Shown in pieces: positions 52,293-55,876 of a stretch of DNA of 55,876 nucleotides. A program made the translations under genes and the position numbers. This stretch comes from Paracoccus onubensis (GTDB taxonomy: Bacteria > Pseudomonadota > Alphaproteobacteria > Rhodobacterales > Rhodobacteraceae): contig NZ_QZCG01000021.1 in the NCBI RefSeq assembly GCF_003591515.1, forward strand, positions 1-55,876, in the 5' to 3' direction. The notes beneath the pieces were generated by a model, which ran no database searches, was not told the DNA's origin, and saw only the letters and a program-made list of their open reading frames with translations. The first letter of the stretch is position 1. Each line of letters opens with the position of its first letter.

Positions 52293-53648
52293 TTATCGTG
52301 TCGCAGATGCTGCATAGGGTGAGAGATCGGATTCAGGCGCGGTCCCCTCATCGTCGATCAGCGAGATATGTGAGGTTTCTCGCAATACCATCCCGCCAAG
52401 GGCTGCCAGAACCGCGATGGCCATCAGATAAAAGGCGGGGGTCAGGTTATTGCCGCTTTTGCCGATAAGCCATGTTGCCATCAACGGTGCCGTGCCTCCG
52501 AAAATGGTGTAGGAGAGATTATAGGTGAAGGCGGATGCGGTATAGCGCGTACGAGTCGGGAAGGTTTCCGACAGCAGCGCCGCAGTCACGACATTCGCGG
52601 TCAGCGCACCGGTGGCCAGCAACAATACACCGGGGATCGCCTTCCAAAGAGTGCCTGAACTGGCCAGCATATAGGCCGGCACCACCATGACAAACAGCCA
52701 TACACAGACAAAGCGGATCGTCCTGCGCCGCCCGATCCTGTCAGAAATACGGCCTGCCAGCGGGCACATCAGCGCTGCAAAGAACAGTGCAATCGTCGAT
52801 ACCAGCAATGCGCGGGGCCGGGTGAAGCCGCCTTCGACCTGCAGGAAGGTCGAGAAATAGGTGGTGAACATATAAAATGACAGCGCCGTCAGGGAAATGA
52901 AAGCACCCAGTCGCAGCATTGGCCCGCTCTGACTTTTCAGTGTCTCGCGCAGGGGTGAGTGGACGTGAGGAGTGTCCCCGGCGGCCAGTGCCTTGAAAGC
53001 CGGAGTTTCTTCCATGCGCCAGCGCAGGTAAAGACCGACCAGGCCAAGAGGTGCGGCAAGTAAGAACGGCACGCGCCAGCCCCAGATTGCCATCGACTCG
53101 GCGGACAGGCTACTTTCCAATCCGAAAACCAACAATGCAGCGAATGCAAAGGCCAGAAAGGTAGAGACCGGAACGAAGCTGCCATACCAGCCGCGTCGAT
53201 CATTTGGTGCATGCTCCATTACATAAGCGATCGAACCGGCGTATTCTCCCCCTGCTGAAAAACCTTGCAGACAACGCAGTAATGTCAGCAGAACTGGCGC
53301 TGCCAGCCCCCAGCTGGCATACGTCGGCAGAAATCCAATAAGCGTCGTTGCCCCAGCCATCAGAAGGATCGTCAGCGACAGAACGCCTTTGCGCCCCAGT
53401 TTGTCGCCCAGTACGCCGAAGAATATCCCACCCAGCGGACGCATGGCAAAAGCCACGGCAAAAACACCGAAGGTCTTCAAAAGACCTAAACTGACACTGT
53501 CGCTGGGAAAGAACTGATTGGCGATGATCGTCGCCAGAAATCCATATACCGCAAAATCGAACCATTCAACGAAGTTCCCCATCGCGGCGGCGCTGATGAC
53601 CTTTTGTATGGTCGGTGGCGATGTCTGATCCTGATAACGTGCTGTCAT
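52293..53648 (-). CDS. MHS-family MFS transporter (ProP/ShiA-like)
   Basis: A 451-residue, 12-segment metabolite:H+ symporter: AAAMGNFVEWFDFAVYGFLA, GGIFFGVLGDKLGRKGVLSL, RCLQGFSAGGEYAGSIAYVM are hallmarks. MHS transporters take up osmolytes such as betaines, organic acids or aromatic acids. The neighbours hint at a betaine-like substrate. ATG 53648 has AAAGGGTCAGAC upstream. It is the first gene of the MFS-V4R-dipeptidase operon and divergent from a LysR gene. Confidence 0.92.
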   Translation of the reverse strand: MTARYQDQTSPPTIQKVISAAAMGNFVEWFDFAVYGFLATIIANQFFPSDSVSLGLLKTFGVFAVAFAMRPLGGIFFGVLGDKLGRKGVLSLTILLMAGATTLIGFLPTYASWGLAAPVLLTLLRCLQGFSAGGEYAGSIAYVMEHAPNDRRGWYGSFVPVSTFLAFAFAALLVFGLESSLSAESMAIWGWRVPFLLAAPLGLVGLYLRWRMEETPAFKALAAGDTPHVHSPLRETLKSQSGPMLRLGAFISLTALSFYMFTTYFSTFLQVEGGFTRPRALLVSTIALFFAALMCPLAGRISDRIGRRRTIRFVCVWLFVMVVPAYMLASSGTLWKAIPGVLLLATGALTANVVTAALLSETFPTRTRYTASAFTYNLSYTIFGGTAPLMATWLIGKSGNNLTPAFYLMAIAVLAALGGMVLRETSHISLIDDEGTAPESDLSPYAASATR

Positions 53649-53944
53649 GTCTGACCCTTTCTACATGAGAGAAACAAGGACGGAGAGCATCGTCCAGGCC
53701 GGTCGCCAGGTCAGGATCAACTAACCGCCTCTGACCCGTGTCAGGACGTCAATCCAGATGACCTTGCGGCAAACATGAAGCGATAAGTAATCGCGTGTCA
53801 CGGATGCGCTCCCTGCGGTTATTGACAAGTTTTTCGCAGATTCTTTCGTCTGCGCCTCCGAAATAATCGGATGGTGAAGCGTTGTTGTAAAATATCAGTT
53901 TTTTAATTATTGATATTCAAAAGGAAATAATAAAGGTGCAGAAG
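53649..53944. promoter_or_regulatory. divergent promoter region of MFS operon and LysR
   Basis: 296 bases between the two starts. A TTGACA (about 53823) points toward LysR, and an inverted repeat CGCAGA, eight bases, TCTGCG follows at about 53837-53856, a possible LysR site. The AT-rich stretch 53885-53930 precedes the LysR gene. Confidence 0.4.
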
Positions 53945-54841
53945 ATGAGCCTTGATCTGCGGCATCTGCGGGCTTTCGCCGTACTGGGGAGTGAACTTCA
54001 CTTCCGACGCGCATCAGAGAGGCTGCGCGTCGCACAACCCGCCTTAAGCAAGACCATTCAGCAACTTGAAGATCATCTGGGAACGCCTCTTTTGCGCCGT
54101 TCAACACGCCGGGTCGAACTGACAGAGGCCGGGCGTATATTTCTTATCGAGACCGCCGGTATTGGTGCTCAAATCGACCACGCAGTCGAGCGTGCCCGCA
54201 AGGCGGCACGGGGCGTGCGTGGCGAATTACGCGTGGCTTATACGGATTTCGCAATCAACGGCGCGCTGCCCCATTTCCTGCGCAGCTTCAATGAGGCGCA
54301 TCCGGACATATATCTGGACCTGATCTTCATGCCAACGATCCACCAGCATGAAGCGATTTTGCGTCATCGCATTGACATCGGTTTTCTCTATGGTGTCTCG
54401 AACCAGCAACTGATCGGAAGCTTACCTTTTGACGACAATAACTATGTCGCAATTCTGCCTGCCGATCATCCGCTGGCAGAGCGAAAGCAACTGACCCTGA
54501 AAGATTTGCAGAACGAAAAATTCGTTTTTGGTACCGGCGACAGTTGGATGATCTTTCGCAATCAGGTTTTTTCCGAATGCCGCGCACGTGGCTTTCTGCC
54601 CGAGGTTTCATTAGAGGCAACCAGCAGCGACGGAATTTTCGGTCTTGTCATCGCAGGCGCGGGTGTCGCGATTTATTCCAGCGCCATCGGCAACATGCCC
54701 CGGCAAGGTCTTGCGATCCGCCAACTTGTAGACATGGACGCCAAGCTGCCAATCACAGCTGTCTGGGAACGCGGAAACAGTTCAGAGGAATTGGCGGTTT
54801 TCCTGCACTTTTTGCGTCGTTTCCGCCCACTGGCCCGATGA
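53945..54841 (+). CDS. LysR-family regulator of the MFS operon
   Basis: A 298-residue LysR protein: HTH HFRRASERLRVAQPALSKTI then QQLEDHLGTPLLRRSTRRVE, and a BenM/CatM-like effector domain with GELRVAYTDFAINGALPHFL and IDIGFLYGVSNQQL. ATG 53945 is the usual start; GTG 53936 would add three residues. The divergent MFS-V4R-dipeptidase operon is its most likely target; the ligand is unknown. Confidence 0.92.
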   Translation: MSLDLRHLRAFAVLGSELHFRRASERLRVAQPALSKTIQQLEDHLGTPLLRRSTRRVELTEAGRIFLIETAGIGAQIDHAVERARKAARGVRGELRVAYTDFAINGALPHFLRSFNEAHPDIYLDLIFMPTIHQHEAILRHRIDIGFLYGVSNQQLIGSLPFDDNNYVAILPADHPLAERKQLTLKDLQNEKFVFGTGDSWMIFRNQVFSECRARGFLPEVSLEATSSDGIFGLVIAGAGVAIYSSAIGNMPRQGLAIRQLVDMDAKLPITAVWERGNSSEELAVFLHFLRRFRPLAR

Positions 54842-55053
54842 AGCTTCCGACCTGCCTTGCAGTTACCCATAAGTGTCTGGGTTGTTTGCGCTGCGTGCGC
54901 CTTCGACGATATCTGCGAGGCGCGAGAACCCTTTCCAGATTACGGTCGTTCCCGGAGGCGGGTCTGCGGCCCGGTCAAGATATTCTTCGAGGGTGTTGTC
55001 ACGTTAATCGGGTAGCGATTGCTTGCTCGCTGTTTGCTACGTAGGTTACAGCG

Positions 55054-55755
55054 ATGCAGACACCTTCTATCAGTTACAAGCGCCACCGGTTCCCGCCTTC
55101 GATCATTGCCCACGCGGTCTGGCTGTACGTCCGGTTCAATCTGAGCCTGCGGGAGGTCGAGGAGATGCTGCTCGAACGTGGCGTCGACGTCTCCTATGAA
55201 ACGGTTCGGCGCTGGACTGCCAAATTCGGGCCGCAGATCGCGAAGAACCTGCGGCGGTGCCAGCGCCGCCCCGGCGACATCTGGCATCTTGACGAAGTCG
55301 TGGTGAAGATTTCCGGCAAGACTTTCTGGCTCTGGCGCGCCGTTGATCAACGCGGCGTTGTTCCGGACGAGATCCTCCAGTTCCGGCGGGACAAACGGGC
55401 TGCAAAACGGCTTCTGCGCAAGTTGATGAAACGCGCGGGGTCTGTTCCCAAGCGGATTATCACGGACAAGCTCCGCTCATATGGCGCGGCCAAGCGCGAA
55501 CTCCTGTCCGATCTGGATCACTGGTCGCATAAGGGGCTCAACAATCGTGCCGAGAACAGCCATTTGCCGTTCCGAAAGCGGGAGCGCGTGATGCAGGGTC
55601 ATCGCTCTCCGGGCGGCCTGCAACGCTTCGTGTCCATCCATTCCGCCGTCCGCAATTATTTCTCCGTTCCAGCTCGCCGACGAGCCGCCCTGACCATTCG
55701 CTACCACCGGATGGAAGCTCTCTGCGCGTGGAAAGTAGCAGCCAGCATCGCCTAG
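55054..55755 (+). CDS. IS6-family transposase
   Basis: A 233-residue IS6 transposase: YKRHRFPPSIIAHAVWLYVR, LREVEEMLLERGVDVSYETV, first Asp in DIWHLDEVVVKI, second Asp in RIITDKLRSYGAA, and the Glu in NNRAENSHLPFRKRE. Full-length or within a few residues of it. The left end of the element may be GGGTGTTGTCACG near 54991. I find no matching right repeat, because another insertion sequence starts right at the stop codon. Confidence 0.93.
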   Translation: MQTPSISYKRHRFPPSIIAHAVWLYVRFNLSLREVEEMLLERGVDVSYETVRRWTAKFGPQIAKNLRRCQRRPGDIWHLDEVVVKISGKTFWLWRAVDQRGVVPDEILQFRRDKRAAKRLLRKLMKRAGSVPKRIITDKLRSYGAAKRELLSDLDHWSHKGLNNRAENSHLPFRKRERVMQGHRSPGGLQRFVSIHSAVRNYFSVPARRRAALTIRYHRMEALCAWKVAASIA

Positions 55756-55876
55756 GTCGTGTTGACAAAAGGGATTCCCCTCGGGCGTAGGGCATGCTTC
55801 AAGCTGGCATCTGCGATGGAGACCAGCTTGGCACGAGATCTTATGTCGGACCAGGAATGGGCGTTCTTTGAGCGCT
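55756..55876 (+). mobile_element. left end of an IS5-family (IS427-type) element, partial
   Basis: GGTCGTGTTGACAAAAGGG right after the IS6 stop codon resembles IS427-group terminal repeats. A reading frame from ATG 55816 gives METSLARDLMSDQEWAFFER to the window end, the usual start of IS427-type IS5 transposases. The element continues beyond the window; its insertion seems to have removed the right end of the IS6 element. Confidence 0.7.

Overview
The window looks like accessory DNA, probably plasmid or genomic-island sequence, from a GC-rich alphaproteobacterium. The protein style (DUF2200, ArdC, LysR/pirin/NmrA sets, IS3, IS5, IS6 and IS66 elements) would suit Paracoccus or a related member of the Rhodobacterales; the organism is inferred, not proven. 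Most genes are GC-rich, but two stretches (about 421-3500 and 7200-9820) are clearly AT-richer and look acquired.

Layout. 1-127: right end of an IS66-type element. 421-9818: a defence-island-like region with a PHP nuclease fused to an ABC/SMC-type ATPase plus a small partner, a small HEPN protein, an AraC/SDR pair, an IS5 transposase, and a GHKL ATPase carrying a C-terminal HEPN motif followed by a polytopic membrane protein. 10314-15773: a PEP-mutase/isocitrate-lyase-family enzyme, a VapC fragment, an ArdC-type antirestriction protein, DUF2200 and two plasmid-type hypotheticals.

15960-36300: a long redox and electrophile-stress region made of LysR regulators, a flavin-dependent oxidoreductase, GST, YceI, pirin, a YcaC-like hydrolase, a CPBP protease, a LysE exporter, a Kef antiporter, a quinone-oxidoreductase-like protein, NmrA, an SDR, a chloroperoxidase-type hydrolase, a cupin and an MFS exporter. 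Several genes occur both whole and as fragments (pirin, LysR, YcaC-like hydrolase, Kef), so the region has been duplicated and then partly deleted. A spaced promoter/operator-like block (GTTCC, then GCGACACAGCT, then in most copies GGCACTATCG or a variant) occurs seven times here, pointing toward a gene or gene remnant in at least six cases. It suggests one regulon controlled by the local LysR family.

36272-44176: small regulator-target units: TetR/MFS, TetR/RidA, HxlR/enoyl-CoA hydratase, TetR/alpha-beta hydrolase, a broken LysR beside a class D beta-lactamase, and a glyoxalase-like protein. Several have clear palindromic operators.

44439-46700: a VOC-ArsR-(SRPBCC) operon whose first gene is split by a complete IS3-family element with 27-bp inverted repeats and a GAA target duplication. 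46788-48908: a large serine recombinase with its small upstream gene. 49247-54841: an OYE / membrane-dipeptidase-like / V4R / MFS set with a divergent LysR; the dipeptidase gene is frameshifted in a run of eight C. The window ends in an IS6 transposase abutted by the left end of an IS5/IS427-type element.

The best candidates for an undescribed system are the GHKL-HEPN plus membrane protein pair, the PHP-ATPase plus small-protein pair, and the seven-copy regulatory block.
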